Part shown: piece by piece, positions 1 through 8,155 of the stretch
Numbering within the stretch: position 1 is the first letter of the stretch
How the letters are laid out: each line of letters opens with the position of its first letter
Translations under genes and position numbers: made by a program
Notes under the pieces: generated by a model
Told to the model about the DNA's origin: nothing
Databases searched by the model: none
What the model saw: the letters and a program-made list of their open reading frames with translations, nothing else
Assembly: GCA_017622135.1 (NCBI GenBank)
Contig: JAGARR010000022.1
Coordinates: forward strand, 1 to 56,244
Direction of reading: 5' to 3'
From: Spirochaetaceae bacterium
GTDB taxonomy: Bacteria > Spirochaetota > Spirochaetia > Treponematales > Treponemataceae
DNA length: 56,244 bases

Positions 1-360
1 CCGCTCGCACTCGTGCAGGTGTTCGAGACATGGATGACAGCCTGTTTGGCCACCACATCGATTGCGACCATCGCATATTTCTTGCCATTGTTCGGGATTC
101 TTATGTGCTTCATGTCGAATTCAATCACCCTGTTCGGCTCAGCTGCCTTGAGATTCCCCTTGATTCGTCTCCTCTCAAAGGCCCTCACTCCGCTTTTCGA
201 CCGTCTTTTGAACGGCTTGGTGTCCGCCCGGAAAAAAAAGTTGTGGCGCTTTATGACATTCGAGATCGTCGAGCGGCAGGGAACCTCGTGCTCCTCGTTG
301 ATACTCCCCCAGAATGCCCTTTCCCCAGTTGCTTCTGGCGGGGCAATACTGTTACAATGT
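1..360 (-). pseudogene. Transposase (rve/DDE integrase-type) fragment, cut by window edge
   Basis: On the minus strand one frame stays open from about 360 to the window edge and reads like the middle of a DDE transposase. A helix-turn-helix-like stretch (STISNVIKRHNFFF) is followed by a basic linker and then the start of an integrase core (RVIEFDMKHIRIPNNGKKY, then AMVAIDV). The Asp of IEFDMKHI would be the first catalytic acid. The rest lies outside the window, so it is unknown whether the gene is intact. No convincing start codon is visible at the upstream end. It could be an IS3, IS481 or related element; the family is inferred from the core motif only. Confidence 0.6.
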
Positions 361-502
361 GCATGGGACACCCTGTTCTCATCTTCACCTCTGTTAAAAT
401 GTTGTTTTGCTTTTTTTCATTCTAACACAGGTTTTCGACTCAGGGTGTCCTATTTGTTTCTTGGAATCAACAGTGTTAGAAGGCTTCTATGGTAAAGTCG
501 AC

Positions 503-1397
503 CTATTGTTTCAAGGCTCGTTCAATGTATCTGTCTGCCTTTTCCTCCATGAATTGTTCTGCAGCCTTATTGTAGTCCACCCAGGTTGAAGAAAATAATT
601 CTTGGATTCCAGGAATCTGAGTGATGTCGCTTGGGGTCATCTGCTTGTAATCCAGTCCTCTGTCCTCAAAGAATTTCCTGACATTTTCCACGGAATTTAT
701 CAGTATGTAGGCAACAAAGGAGGCGCATTGGAATTCCTTTTCATCATGATTGGAAGGGGGGACTTTCCTGGGGCTCAAGGGTCTTGATGCTCCTCTTTTC
801 CTTGGGGGTAAAGAACCGTCGTTTCAGCTCAAAGCCAGCAATCTTTAGATTTGCCCCTACTGTATATCTCATTTCAGGGTCATTCGCATATCTTTCTGTA
901 ATTTTTCGTGCAGTGTCAAACTCATCCTTTGTAACGGTGAGGGCGTATGTTGTCTGCCAAGACTTTTCCATGTCGCATTTCTGCATATAGAGATTGTTGG
1001 AGGAGTCGGTACAGTGTTCCGGGGTTAGATTTTGATTGATACCCTCTCCCTTTTTGATGGTCAATCCCCAGAAATCATCCTCCAAGCTAAAGCCGAGTGC
1101 CACATGGCTTGCTACCGTGTCATTGACCTCCACCAAGTTGATGAGTCCTTTCAAAATGTTTTCTATGCAAAGTGGATTGTTGTAATGGGGATTATATGTT
1201 CGGACGAAAAGAAAGGTCTTCCCGTCTATTACAACATTCTTGTCTTCGTTATAGGTGATTGTGGTTGGTTCTTGCGGAACAACTGACAATTCCTGAGCTG
1301 TCTGGCAAGAAAACATGGATAGGAATAGGAATAAGATGCTGATTAAGTAGCTTGTTCTCCACACAGTTGCTTGCAACATTTTTCTATTCTCAGGCAT
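503..1397 (-). pseudogene. Lipoprotein with possible permuted NlpC/P60-like (YiiX-type) fold, frameshifted
   Basis: Two minus-strand frames together look like one protein of about 298 residues. The first part (1397 to about 756) has a hydrophobic signal ending FLSMFSC, a loose spirochaetal lipobox, and a segment with the His of SHVALG. The second part (to 503) continues with QCASFVAYILINSV, which resembles the nucleophile Cys region of circularly permuted papain-like amidases. The frames part at a run of six G (plus strand, 756-761). Five would restore one reading frame. As written, the Cys half is lost. The start at 1397 is chosen because a promoter -10 ends 7 nt upstream of it; an in-frame ATG at 1403 also exists. 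The enzymatic assignment is an inference from short motifs. The break could be a sequencing error, a real mutation or a phase-variable tract. Confidence 0.6.
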
Positions 1398-1404
1398 ACA
1401 CATA

Positions 1405-1432
1405 AGGATACCTGTCAGTCTAAAATAGTCAA
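1405..1432 (-). promoter_or_regulatory. Sigma-70-like promoter for the 1397 lipoprotein gene
   Basis: On the minus strand, TTGACT (1432-1427), a 16-bp spacer and TATCCT (1410-1405). The -10 ends 7 nt before the ATG at 1397, so the predicted transcript would begin at the start codon. Confidence 0.5.
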
Positions 1433-1481
1433 TAATTTTTTTTTCTCAATTAATATTTTTTGTCAAAATGTATCATGTTGA

Positions 1482-1510
1482 TTGACACTATTCTTTTATG
1501 TTATGTTATT
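1482..1510 (+). promoter_or_regulatory. Possible promoter for the 1516 membrane protein gene
   Basis: A perfect TTGACA lies at 1482-1487. With a 17-bp spacer the -10 would be GTTATT (1505-1510), which is a poor match. The ATG at 1516 is 5 nt beyond it, and no ribosome binding site is visible. Confidence 0.3.
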
Positions 1511-1515
1511 GCATC

Positions 1516-2187
1516 ATGTGGTTGTTTGCAGTCTTTTTTGTTCCTATCATGGTTGTCCTGTATTTGTTGACTCATCAAGGGGCGGTGAATCGCCCCGCCG
1601 TTGTGGTAGGATTTTTCTTGGGGGCATTCTTTTGTGTCTTTGCCATTCTTTTTGGTTCGGGATATAGGACGTATCCTGCCTCCCTCATTGGCATCTTCTC
1701 CCCCATCTTTCTTTATGAGGTTCTCCTGCCCTTGGGTGTTTTGACTGTCATCACGATGGTGTTTTTTAAGGATGAGCTGCTGGTGCGGGTGGGGGCACTC
1801 ATGCCTGTTTTCCTTGGATTCTTTTGCCTTTATATACCCTTCAGAATCTTTTTCAGGTCGGAAACCTTGTCTGGATTCACACTGTTTCTGAAGCCGGTGC
1901 TGCTGTTCTGCTGTGTGGCCGGTGTTGCCTGCGCTATAAAGCTGCTGGTGGACTATTTTGCCCATAGGAAGCCGGCAATGCAGGGGCAGGATGGCAATAA
2001 GAATGGGTGTGCTCTGCCAGCTGTTGTCGGTGCCTGTGGTCTTGCCAGTGCTGTGGTTCCTGCCTTGGCGGAGGCCTTGTGGTACTCAGGTGCATCCTTT
2101 GTGCTGTGGGGTGGGGTGGGTGCTGTGGGCGTCTGCTCCACTGTCCTCCTGCTGGCGTGCAGTCACAGAGGGATGACCTCCAACTAG
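1516..2187 (+). CDS. Hypothetical multi-spanning membrane protein
   Basis: I do not recognise a family. The roughly 223-residue product is almost all hydrophobic segments, about six to seven of them, with short polar loops. The longest loop is basic and polar (residues about 145-160, RKPAMQGQDGNKN). It ends with a small Gly/Ala-rich pair of helices. An in-frame ATG at 1498 would add six residues, but it falls between a TTGACA box and any possible -10, so 1516 is preferred. It converges on the aldolase gene, and a two-way hairpin terminator lies between them. The coding direction is supported by lack of stops and a continuous membrane-protein pattern. Confidence 0.55.
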   Translation: MWLFAVFFVPIMVVLYLLTHQGAVNRPAVVVGFFLGAFFCVFAILFGSGYRTYPASLIGIFSPIFLYEVLLPLGVLTVITMVFFKDELLVRVGALMPVFLGFFCLYIPFRIFFRSETLSGFTLFLKPVLLFCCVAGVACAIKLLVDYFAHRKPAMQGQDGNKNGCALPAVVGACGLASAVVPALAEALWYSGASFVLWGGVGAVGVCSTVLLLACSHRGMTSN

Positions 2188-2206
2188 AAAAATCTTGTCT
2201 CAAATA

Positions 2207-2264
2207 AAAAATGCCCGAAGTCATCCTTGCAAGCTACCCCTGCTGGATGTCCTCCGGGCATTTT
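2207..2264. terminator. Bidirectional hairpin terminator
   Basis: Outer arms AAAATGCCCG and CGGGCATTTT enclose a second, imperfect stem (GTCATCC with GGATGTC). A-rich and T-rich tails on both sides suit termination of the convergent 1516 gene and the aldolase gene. Confidence 0.7.
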
Positions 2265-2281
2265 CTGTTTTGGGAGGCTCA

Positions 2282-3280
2282 TTAGGCCTGGCCAGCTGAA
2301 CCAAGGACCTCCTTGTTCTTGTGCATGTAAAGGTTCTTCAGCTCGTCTCTGGCAGGTCCCAGGTACTTGCGGGGATCGAACTCTTCGGGGTGCTCGGCGA
2401 ATACCTTGCGGATGGCTGCTGTCATGGCCAGGCGTCCATCTGAGTCGATGTTGATCTTGCAGACGGCTGACTTGGCTGCCTTTCTCAGCTGCTCCTCAGG
2501 AATGCCAACGGAGTCGGTGAGCTTGCCGCCGTACTTTTCGATTTCCTTTACATACTCAACGGGAACGGAGGATGATCCATGGAGGACGATGGGGAATCCG
2601 GGAAGCTTCTTCTCGATCTCCTCAAGGATGTCGAAGGCCAAGGGAGGGGGAATCAGAACACCGTCTGCATTGCGGGTACACTGCTCAGGCTTGAACTTCT
2701 GGCGACCGTGGCTCGTTCCGATGGAGATGGCCAAGGAGTCTACGCCGGTCTTGCTGACGAAGTCCTGCACCTCCTCGGGCTTTGTGTAGTGGCTTTCCTC
2801 GGCGCTCACATCATCCTCGACGCCAGCCAGCACTCCCAGCTCACCTTCGACGGTGACATAGTTCTCTCGGCTATGGGCATATTCGCAGACCTGCTTGGTG
2901 AGGGCAACGTTCTCGTCGTAGGGGAGGTGTGAACCGTCAATCATAACGGAGGAGAAGCCGCTGTCGATGCAGTCCTTGCACAATTCGAAGGAATCACCAT
3001 GGTCAAGGTGCAATACAATAGGAATATCATAGCCAAGCTCATTGGCGTACTCTACAGCACCACGAGCCATGTTCCGCAGCAAGTTCTTGTTGGCGTACTT
3101 GCGGGCACCGGAAGAAACCTGGAGGATAACAGGAGACTTTGTTTCTACACAAGCCTGGATGATGGCCTGGAGCTGCTCCATGTTATTGAAGTTGTAGGCG
3201 GGAATAGCATATCCGCCCTTGATGGCCTTGGCAAACATTTCCTTTGTGTTTACAAGACCAAGTTCCTTGTAGTTTGTCAT
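2282..3280 (-). CDS. fba: Fructose-bisphosphate aldolase, class II
   Basis: This enzyme cleaves or forms fructose 1,6-bisphosphate in glycolysis and gluconeogenesis in the cytoplasm. The 332-residue product has the class II hallmarks: an N-terminal AIPAYNFNNMEQLQAI segment, the zinc-binding HLDHGD motif near residue 95, VMIDGSHLPYDENV, a Glu-rich zinc loop (VEGELGVLAGVEDDV), an IGTSHG phosphate-binding segment and VLHGSSSVP. Length fits the long type-B-like class II enzymes. The ATG at 3280 follows AGAGGAG with 7-nt spacing, and a TTGATT/TATTAT promoter lies upstream. It is divergent from the flaA pair. I recall aldolase next to flaA genes in other treponemes, but this was not checked. Confidence 0.95.
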   Translation of the reverse strand: MTNYKELGLVNTKEMFAKAIKGGYAIPAYNFNNMEQLQAIIQACVETKSPVILQVSSGARKYANKNLLRNMARGAVEYANELGYDIPIVLHLDHGDSFELCKDCIDSGFSSVMIDGSHLPYDENVALTKQVCEYAHSRENYVTVEGELGVLAGVEDDVSAEESHYTKPEEVQDFVSKTGVDSLAISIGTSHGRQKFKPEQCTRNADGVLIPPPLAFDILEEIEKKLPGFPIVLHGSSSVPVEYVKEIEKYGGKLTDSVGIPEEQLRKAAKSAVCKINIDSDGRLAMTAAIRKVFAEHPEEFDPRKYLGPARDELKNLYMHKNKEVLGSAGQA

Positions 3281-3310
3281 GCTTGACTCCTCTGCATAAT
3301 TATATATCGA

Positions 3311-3339
3311 ATAATATGCCTTTAGGGGAAAATAATCAA
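3311..3339 (-). promoter_or_regulatory. Promoter for fba
   Basis: TTGATT (3339-3334), 17-bp spacer, TATTAT (3316-3311) on the minus strand. It predicts a leader of about 25 nt that carries the AGAGGAG ribosome binding site. Confidence 0.55.
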
Positions 3340-3377
3340 GGGCAGACTACGAAAAAGAAAAAAAAGGGAAAAAGAGT

Positions 3378-3406
3378 TTGACAAAGATATGTTGAAGAAA
3401 TATAAT
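3378..3406 (+). promoter_or_regulatory. Perfect-consensus sigma-70 promoter for the flaA pair
   Basis: TTGACA (3378-3383), exactly 17 bp, TATAAT (3401-3406). Every hexamer base matches the consensus. It is followed by a leader of about 45 nt and an AAAGGAG site before the ATG at 3459, as expected for an abundant structural protein. Confidence 0.8.
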
Positions 3407-3458
3407 GATGACGATAATAGTGTAACTATATCTTTTCAGTTCATTAAAGGAGTTTTGG

Positions 3459-4253
3459 ATGAAGCAGGGCGTTTGTGTCTTTGTAAGTCTCGTTCTTATG
3501 GTCTTGTTCTGTGTCCCGGTTTTCGGACAGCCTAGCGTTAAGAGCGTGGAAACAATCAGTATTGATAATTTTGATACTGCTGATGAGATGGGTTGGACAT
3601 GGGATTACCAGGCCAGCAGGTTCGTGACGGAAGGATATCCTAAGATGGGATATTTTGATGGTATGCCTAGTTCTCTGATTCATTTGAGAAAAGATGGCGA
3701 CCCTGATGCCAAGGTTCTTGGTATGAAGGTTCTGTTCGACCGAAAGGGTGACAACTGGTTCGAGATTTTCCCCACCACCACTGGTGATGATGGAGAGACA
3801 AAGAACCACGAGATTCCCATGATCGGAACCGTAAACCAGATTGACTTCTGGGTATGGGGTGCCAACTACCTGTACTTCGTTGAGGTGCTGGTACGTGATG
3901 CAGAGGGTCGTGTGCATGTTATTCCTGCTTGTAATACCGCTTTTGACGGATGGCGCAACATTGTGGTGAATATGCCCACCTATATCCGCCAGCAGTCCCG
4001 CATGCGTTCCGGTCCCGAAATGCTGTCCTTTGTTGGATTCAGAGTGCGGACCGATCCCAACGAGTATGTGGATGACTTCCTCATCTACTTTGATAATTTG
4101 AAGTATACAACAAATATCCTTGAGAATATCTACGATGGATATGAGTTGCGTGATGCAGATTTTGGCTCCGATGAAGGCGACGGCGGTAGTAGTGATCGCC
4201 AGGCTTCTGGAACAGCTGTACAGACTCAGAACCAGGAGGTTGGAGAAAAATGA
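3459..4253 (+). CDS. flaA: FlaA-family flagellar filament outer layer (sheath) protein
   Basis: FlaA proteins coat the FlaB core of the periplasmic flagella of spirochaetes. The 264-residue product starts with a signal peptide (about 23 residues, ending VPVFG). The mature part has the FlaA pattern: an early FDTADEMGWTWDY segment, VLGMKVLFDRKGDNWFEIFP, a beta-rich core with IDFWVWGANY, GWRNIVVNMP, and VGFRVRTDP followed by a conserved YFDNLKY near the C-terminus. The last 30 residues are acidic, Ser/Gly-rich and probably disordered. It has a strong SD (AAAGGAG) and a perfect sigma-70 promoter. Its stop overlaps the next flaA start by 4 nt (ATGA), so the two are coupled. Which FlaA paralogue of T. 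pallidum or T. denticola it matches is not resolved here. Confidence 0.85.
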   Translation: MKQGVCVFVSLVLMVLFCVPVFGQPSVKSVETISIDNFDTADEMGWTWDYQASRFVTEGYPKMGYFDGMPSSLIHLRKDGDPDAKVLGMKVLFDRKGDNWFEIFPTTTGDDGETKNHEIPMIGTVNQIDFWVWGANYLYFVEVLVRDAEGRVHVIPACNTAFDGWRNIVVNMPTYIRQQSRMRSGPEMLSFVGFRVRTDPNEYVDDFLIYFDNLKYTTNILENIYDGYELRDADFGSDEGDGGSSDRQASGTAVQTQNQEVGEK

Positions 4254-4969
4254 AAAGACTGATTTCTGTTTTGATTGTGGCCGCTACCTTTGGTATGGCT
4301 TTTGCTCAGCAGGGCACTTCAAGCTTGGCAGATCCCGATCCTACAATTATCGGTGCTGATTCTGCCAAGCAGGCCCTGAGAGAAGTTTCTGTTGATTTGT
4401 TCGAGCGCGAGGGGTCTTGGAATGCCCGCATTTCTCCTGATAACGGTGTGATCACTGGTCGTTTGTTTGATGGTAGCCCTGCTGCAAAGGAGCCCATGGA
4501 GGAGAATGAGGGCGTCTCCGACGAGCGCGTTCTTGGTGTGAAGGTTGAGTTCTTCCGTCGTGGTGTAAATAGCTTCTATATCACCGCTGCTCGGCCCATT
4601 CCCATTGAGGGAATCACTAAGACTGTTTCTGTCTGGGTTGCTGGTCGTAACCAGGGACACAGCCTGTACCTGCTGGTTCAGGATTATTTCGGAAACAACT
4701 TCGAAATCTACATGGGAACACTGGCCTTCTCCGGATGGAAGAAGATGACCGTTGCCGTTCCTCCCTCACCAGATGGAGAGCGTGGAATCGTTCAGCAGAG
4801 TGCATACTACGGCGAGAAGCCCGGTCTGCGTATTGTTGGTTTCCGTGTGGACTGTGATCCCCTGTTGGCTCGTGGTTCATACTACATGTATATGGATGAC
4901 CTCCGTGCCGTTACAGACCTGTATGACATGGAGAATCGCAACGAAGATGACATGATCGACAACTGGTAA
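4250..4969 (+). CDS. flaA: FlaA-family flagellar filament outer layer protein, second copy
   Basis: A 239-residue exported protein with a signal peptide ending GMAFA, then a Gln-rich mature N-terminus. It shares the core pattern of the upstream FlaA: VLGVKVEFFRRGVNSFYI, KTVSVWVAGRNQGHSLYLLV, FSGWKKMTVAVPP, RIVGFRVDCDP and a C-terminal YYMYMDDLRAVTDL. It overlaps the preceding gene by ATGA, which suggests translational coupling and co-assembly of the two sheath subunits. A hairpin terminator follows 27 bp downstream, so the pair forms a two-gene operon. Divergence between the two copies is substantial, so they are paralogues and not a recent duplication. Confidence 0.82.
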   Translation: MKRLISVLIVAATFGMAFAQQGTSSLADPDPTIIGADSAKQALREVSVDLFEREGSWNARISPDNGVITGRLFDGSPAAKEPMEENEGVSDERVLGVKVEFFRRGVNSFYITAARPIPIEGITKTVSVWVAGRNQGHSLYLLVQDYFGNNFEIYMGTLAFSGWKKMTVAVPPSPDGERGIVQQSAYYGEKPGLRIVGFRVDCDPLLARGSYYMYMDDLRAVTDLYDMENRNEDDMIDNW

Positions 4970-4996
4970 TAGGTTGTGGTGTAGTTTCGACTAATG

Positions 4997-5025
4997 AAAG
5001 ACCCTTGCTCGTGCAGGGGTCTTTT
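4997..5025 (+). terminator. Rho-independent terminator of the flaA operon
   Basis: Arms AAAGACCC and GGGTCTTT with a short loop, followed by a T-rich tail. Confidence 0.8.
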
Positions 5026-5075
5026 CTTATTTGGAGGGCTTATGGAGCTCTGGTCTTTGCTGGAGGTGCTTGATT

Positions 5076-5870
5076 GTGATTAATTTTAATGAAAAGAAAG
5101 GGTTTATCTGTGATATGGATGGAGTCATCTATCATGGAAATAAAATTTTGCCCGGTGTAGCTGAATTCATCAGCTGGTTGCAGCGGGAGGGGAAGGAATT
5201 TCTTTTCCTGACCAATAACAGCGGTTCCACTCCCAGAGAATTGCAGCAAAAATTGGCTCGAATGGGACTTGAGGTGCCGGAGCAGCATTTTTATACCAGT
5301 GCTTTGGCCACCGCCGCCTTCTTGAAGGAGCAGTCTCCCGGCTGTTCTGTGTATGCCATAGGTGAGGCTGGGCTTTTCAATGCCCTGTATGATGCCGGCA
5401 TCACCATGAACGATGTGAATCCTGACTATGTGGTAATGGGGGAGGGAAAGGCCTATTCCTTGGATACCCTCACCAAGGCGACGAATCTGGTGCTGAAGGG
5501 AGCCCGGCTCATCGGGGCAAACTCGGATGTGTCTGGTCCCATTGAGAACGGAATTACGCCGGCATGCCGGGCATTGGTGGCTCCCATCGAGATGGCAACC
5601 GGTATCCAGGCATATTTTTGCGGAAAGCCAAATCCTCTGATGATGCGGACGGGGTTGAAACTTTTGGGCTGCCATTCTGGAGAGGCGGTGATGGTGGGTG
5701 ACCGGATGGATACGGACATCATCTCTGGCTTGGAGAGCGGTATGTCCACTGTGCTTGTTTTGTCTGGTGTATCTACGGGGGAAACCATCAGGACTTACGC
5801 CTACCGTCCAACAATCGTGTTGGATGGGGTGGGTGACATCGTTCGATTGGCTTCGGAAACGGGTAAATAA
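5076..5870 (+). CDS. HAD-superfamily IIA sugar/aryl phosphatase (NagD-like)
   Basis: A cytoplasmic phosphatase of the HAD IIA (NagD / p-nitrophenylphosphatase) group. About 264 residues carry motif I DMDGVIYHG, motif II FLTNNSGST, a C2-type cap, the Lys of CGKPNP (motif III) and motif IV GDRMDTDIISGLESGM. The physiological substrate cannot be read from the sequence. The GTG at 5076 is chosen because GGAGG precedes it by 9 nt and the downstream residues start the family fold directly; an upstream ATG at 5031 would add 15 unconserved residues. A strong hairpin follows the stop. Confidence 0.85.
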   Translation: MINFNEKKGFICDMDGVIYHGNKILPGVAEFISWLQREGKEFLFLTNNSGSTPRELQQKLARMGLEVPEQHFYTSALATAAFLKEQSPGCSVYAIGEAGLFNALYDAGITMNDVNPDYVVMGEGKAYSLDTLTKATNLVLKGARLIGANSDVSGPIENGITPACRALVAPIEMATGIQAYFCGKPNPLMMRTGLKLLGCHSGEAVMVGDRMDTDIISGLESGMSTVLVLSGVSTGETIRTYAYRPTIVLDGVGDIVRLASETGK

Positions 5871-5877
5871 GATGGGC

Positions 5878-5922
5878 AAAAGAACCTTATCTTGCTGGTG
5901 CGTAAGATAAGGTTCTTTTTTT
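5878..5922. terminator. Strong hairpin terminator between HAD gene and hisS
   Basis: A 16-bp-class stem (AAAGAACCTTATCTT with AAGATAAGGTTCTTT) with a short loop and a T7 tail on the plus strand. It probably also stops hisS transcription from the other side, where the T tract is shorter. Confidence 0.85.
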
Positions 5923-5956
5923 GCGGTTGAAGGGGTGAGTTGGAGGCGGACAGCGG

Positions 5957-7258
5957 CTATCGGTTGATGATTTTTATCGTCTCTTCCAAGGTTATGGACT
6001 CAAATTGCTCTCGTGTCTGGAGATTCTTGAGTGTGAGAAGGTTCTGTGCCGCATCCTCTTCCTTTATCAGGATACCGTAGGGGATGCCCTTTCTTTCCGC
6101 CATGGTGTACTGGGCAGTGATTTTTTTCTGATCGGGAAACACTTCGCAGGAGACGCCATCAGTGCGCAGTTGACTGGCTACTTTCTGGTAGTGGATTGCC
6201 AGCTTTTCATCAAGACAGAAAATCTCCGCCTGCACGTGGCTCTTCTTGCGGTCCAGCTTGTCCAGCTGCTCTAGTCCTGCAATGAGGCGGTCCAGCCCGA
6301 TGGATGACCCGACACCAGGGATACGGTCCTTCATGTAGAGGCCGGCCAGGTTGTCATATCGGCCACCGGAGCATACGGAGCCAATGGAGGGCAGTTGGTT
6401 CAGGAAAGTTTCGTAGACAACGCCAGTATAATAATCAAGTCCACGGGTGATGGAGGGATCCAGAACGAAGGAGTCTTGGATACCGGTGGCCACCATCATG
6501 GCACGAATGTCACGGAGACGCTGGGAGTGTGGGGACGGGCCGCCGGCCAGGGCCTCCATCTGTTCCAGGGTGGCCTCAAAGCCTTCTTTTTGCGAGATAT
6601 AGGTAAGAATTTCCTGTGAGGTCTGTGGGGAACCGGTGATTCCGTTCAGCTGAACGAGAACCTGTTCCTGACCGATCTTTGCCAGCTTATCCACGGTACG
6701 GAGAATGTCTTCACTTTTGTCCCCCAGCCTGCGTTTTTCTAGAAACTGGTTAAAAATTCCCCGATGGCTCATGCGGATGGTTATGTCCTCAACACCGATG
6801 CCGGCCAGAGCCGATTTCATCAGGGAAAGGATCTCGAAGTCGCTGGTGGCGCTGTCGGAGCCAACGCAGTCGAAGTCGCACTGCACGAACTCACGGTAGC
6901 GGCCGGCCTGGGGCTTTTCTCCCCGCCAGACCTTGGCGATGTGGTAGCGTTTGAATGGAAAGTACAGCTCGTCCTTGTGCTCGGCAGTGAACCGTGCGAA
7001 GGGAACGGTGAGATCAAAGCGGAGGGCCACATCCCGGCCGCCGTTGTCCTGGAAGCGGAACACCTGCTTTTCGGTTTCGCCGTCGCTTTTCCTCAGAAGA
7101 ATTTCCGAATACTCCATTACTGGCGTGTCGATGGGGACATAGCCGTACTGTCGGAAGGTTGCTGTAAGCTTTTCTATCAGGCTGGAACGGGTAATCTCTG
7201 CTTCTGGCAAAAAATCTCGGAAGCCTTTGAGAATTCGAGGTTGTATGAGCTTTTCCAT
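5957..7258 (-). CDS. hisS: Histidyl-tRNA synthetase
   Basis: This class II aminoacyl-tRNA synthetase charges tRNA-His. The 433-residue product shows GFRDFLPEA at the N-terminus, motif 2 around YREFVQCDFDCVG, RFDLTVPFARF, the histidine-specific GLDYYTGVVYETFL, motif 3 (GVGSSIGLDRLI), and GGRYDNL. The C-terminal 100 residues form the anticodon-binding fold (AQYTMAERKGIPYGILIKEED). Length is typical. The ATG at 7258 lies only 6 nt from a TATTAT -10 box, so the mRNA is predicted to be leaderless. There is no Shine-Dalgarno sequence. It is divergent from coaX across a 35-bp gap. Confidence 0.95.
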   Translation of the reverse strand: MEKLIQPRILKGFRDFLPEAEITRSSLIEKLTATFRQYGYVPIDTPVMEYSEILLRKSDGETEKQVFRFQDNGGRDVALRFDLTVPFARFTAEHKDELYFPFKRYHIAKVWRGEKPQAGRYREFVQCDFDCVGSDSATSDFEILSLMKSALAGIGVEDITIRMSHRGIFNQFLEKRRLGDKSEDILRTVDKLAKIGQEQVLVQLNGITGSPQTSQEILTYISQKEGFEATLEQMEALAGGPSPHSQRLRDIRAMMVATGIQDSFVLDPSITRGLDYYTGVVYETFLNQLPSIGSVCSGGRYDNLAGLYMKDRIPGVGSSIGLDRLIAGLEQLDKLDRKKSHVQAEIFCLDEKLAIHYQKVASQLRTDGVSCEVFPDQKKITAQYTMAERKGIPYGILIKEEDAAQNLLTLKNLQTREQFESITLEETIKIINR

Positions 7259-7293
7259 ATTGATATAATAGACACATTGGGGGAAAATTTCAA
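7241..7293. promoter_or_regulatory. Overlapping bidirectional promoter of hisS and coaX
   Basis: Plus strand: TTGTAT (7241-7246), 17 bp, TATAAT (7264-7269) for coaX. Minus strand: TTGAAA (7293-7288), 17 bp, TATTAT (7270-7265) for hisS. The two -10 hexamers share five base pairs, so RNA polymerase could open the same patch in either direction. The coaX -35 lies inside the hisS coding region and the hisS -35 abuts the coaX start codon. Confidence 0.6.
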
Positions 7294-8112
7294 TTGCTTT
7301 TGACTATAGACATCGGAAACAGGAATATTGTAGTGGCCTTGTTCCGGGACGGTGTCATCTTGTCCACCTGGCGGCTCTTTACGGATGTCAGGAGGACGGG
7401 TGACGAGTATGGCAGTATGCTGACCTCCTTGCTGCGGGATGATGGACTTGACATGAAGGATGTGGAGTATTGCGTCATAAGCTCCGTGGTGCCTGTGCTG
7501 ATTGGCTCCTTCGTGAGCCTCATCGAGCAGAAGACGGGTCGGAAGCCGGTAATCATCAATCCCACAATCTTTCCCTTGTTGCCGGTACGAATTCCTGAGA
7601 CTGCCATCCATGAGATCGGCAGCGACCTGCTGTGCAATGCGGTGGAAGCCTATTGCCGTTATCAGTGTGCTTGTATCGTGGTGGACTTCGGCACGGCATT
7701 GACCTTCACTGCTGTCGGTGCTACGGGAGACCTGCTGGGTATTGCCATCACGCCTGGCCTGGGGACTGCTCGCAACTCCCTTTTTGAGGATACAGCCCAG
7801 CTGCCTTCCATTCCTTTGGAGGCACCACCTTCCAGCCTGGGGACAAATACCATTCATTCCATTCAGGCGGGAATTGTGCTGGGCTACAAGAGCTTGGTGG
7901 AGGGGCTCGTGCGGCAGATGAAGGAGGACATGGCCGTCCAGACAGGCATCAGCCAAGATGAGATCAAGGTGGTGGCCACCGGTGGTCTGAACAGCGTGCT
8001 GAAGCCGCTGACCGATATCTTCCAGGATGTGGACAAGGCACTGACCCTCTGCGGACTCCACCGGATTGCGGTGATTCTGCAGGACAAGTTGCCTCAAAAG
8101 GGAGTATCCTGA
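7294..8112 (+). CDS. coaX: Type III pantothenate kinase
   Basis: This enzyme phosphorylates pantothenate, the first step of coenzyme A synthesis. The 272-residue product has the ASKHA-fold landmarks: an N-terminal phosphate loop DIGNRNIVVALF, GSDLLCNAVEAYCRY, the DFGTALTFTAVG motif, LGTNTIHSIQAGIVLGY and VVATGG near the end. The usual phosphate-loop residue after DIGN is Thr or Ser, but here it is Arg. Translation probably starts at TTG 7294, which has GGGGGA about 8 nt upstream; the next in-frame TTG (7300) is an alternative. It shares a bidirectional promoter region with hisS and converges on the metallophosphoesterase gene. Confidence 0.9.
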   Translation: MLLTIDIGNRNIVVALFRDGVILSTWRLFTDVRRTGDEYGSMLTSLLRDDGLDMKDVEYCVISSVVPVLIGSFVSLIEQKTGRKPVIINPTIFPLLPVRIPETAIHEIGSDLLCNAVEAYCRYQCACIVVDFGTALTFTAVGATGDLLGIAITPGLGTARNSLFEDTAQLPSIPLEAPPSSLGTNTIHSIQAGIVLGYKSLVEGLVRQMKEDMAVQTGISQDEIKVVATGGLNSVLKPLTDIFQDVDKALTLCGLHRIAVILQDKLPQKGVS

Positions 8113-8155
8113 TATATGCGGGGAATCGGCTCTCCGTTCCAGGTGGGTAGCCTTC

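Noticed and set aside
13..495. Plus-strand open frames of 131-160 codons at the left edge.
   Set aside because: The minus strand carries a recognisable transposase core over the same bases, so these are shadows.
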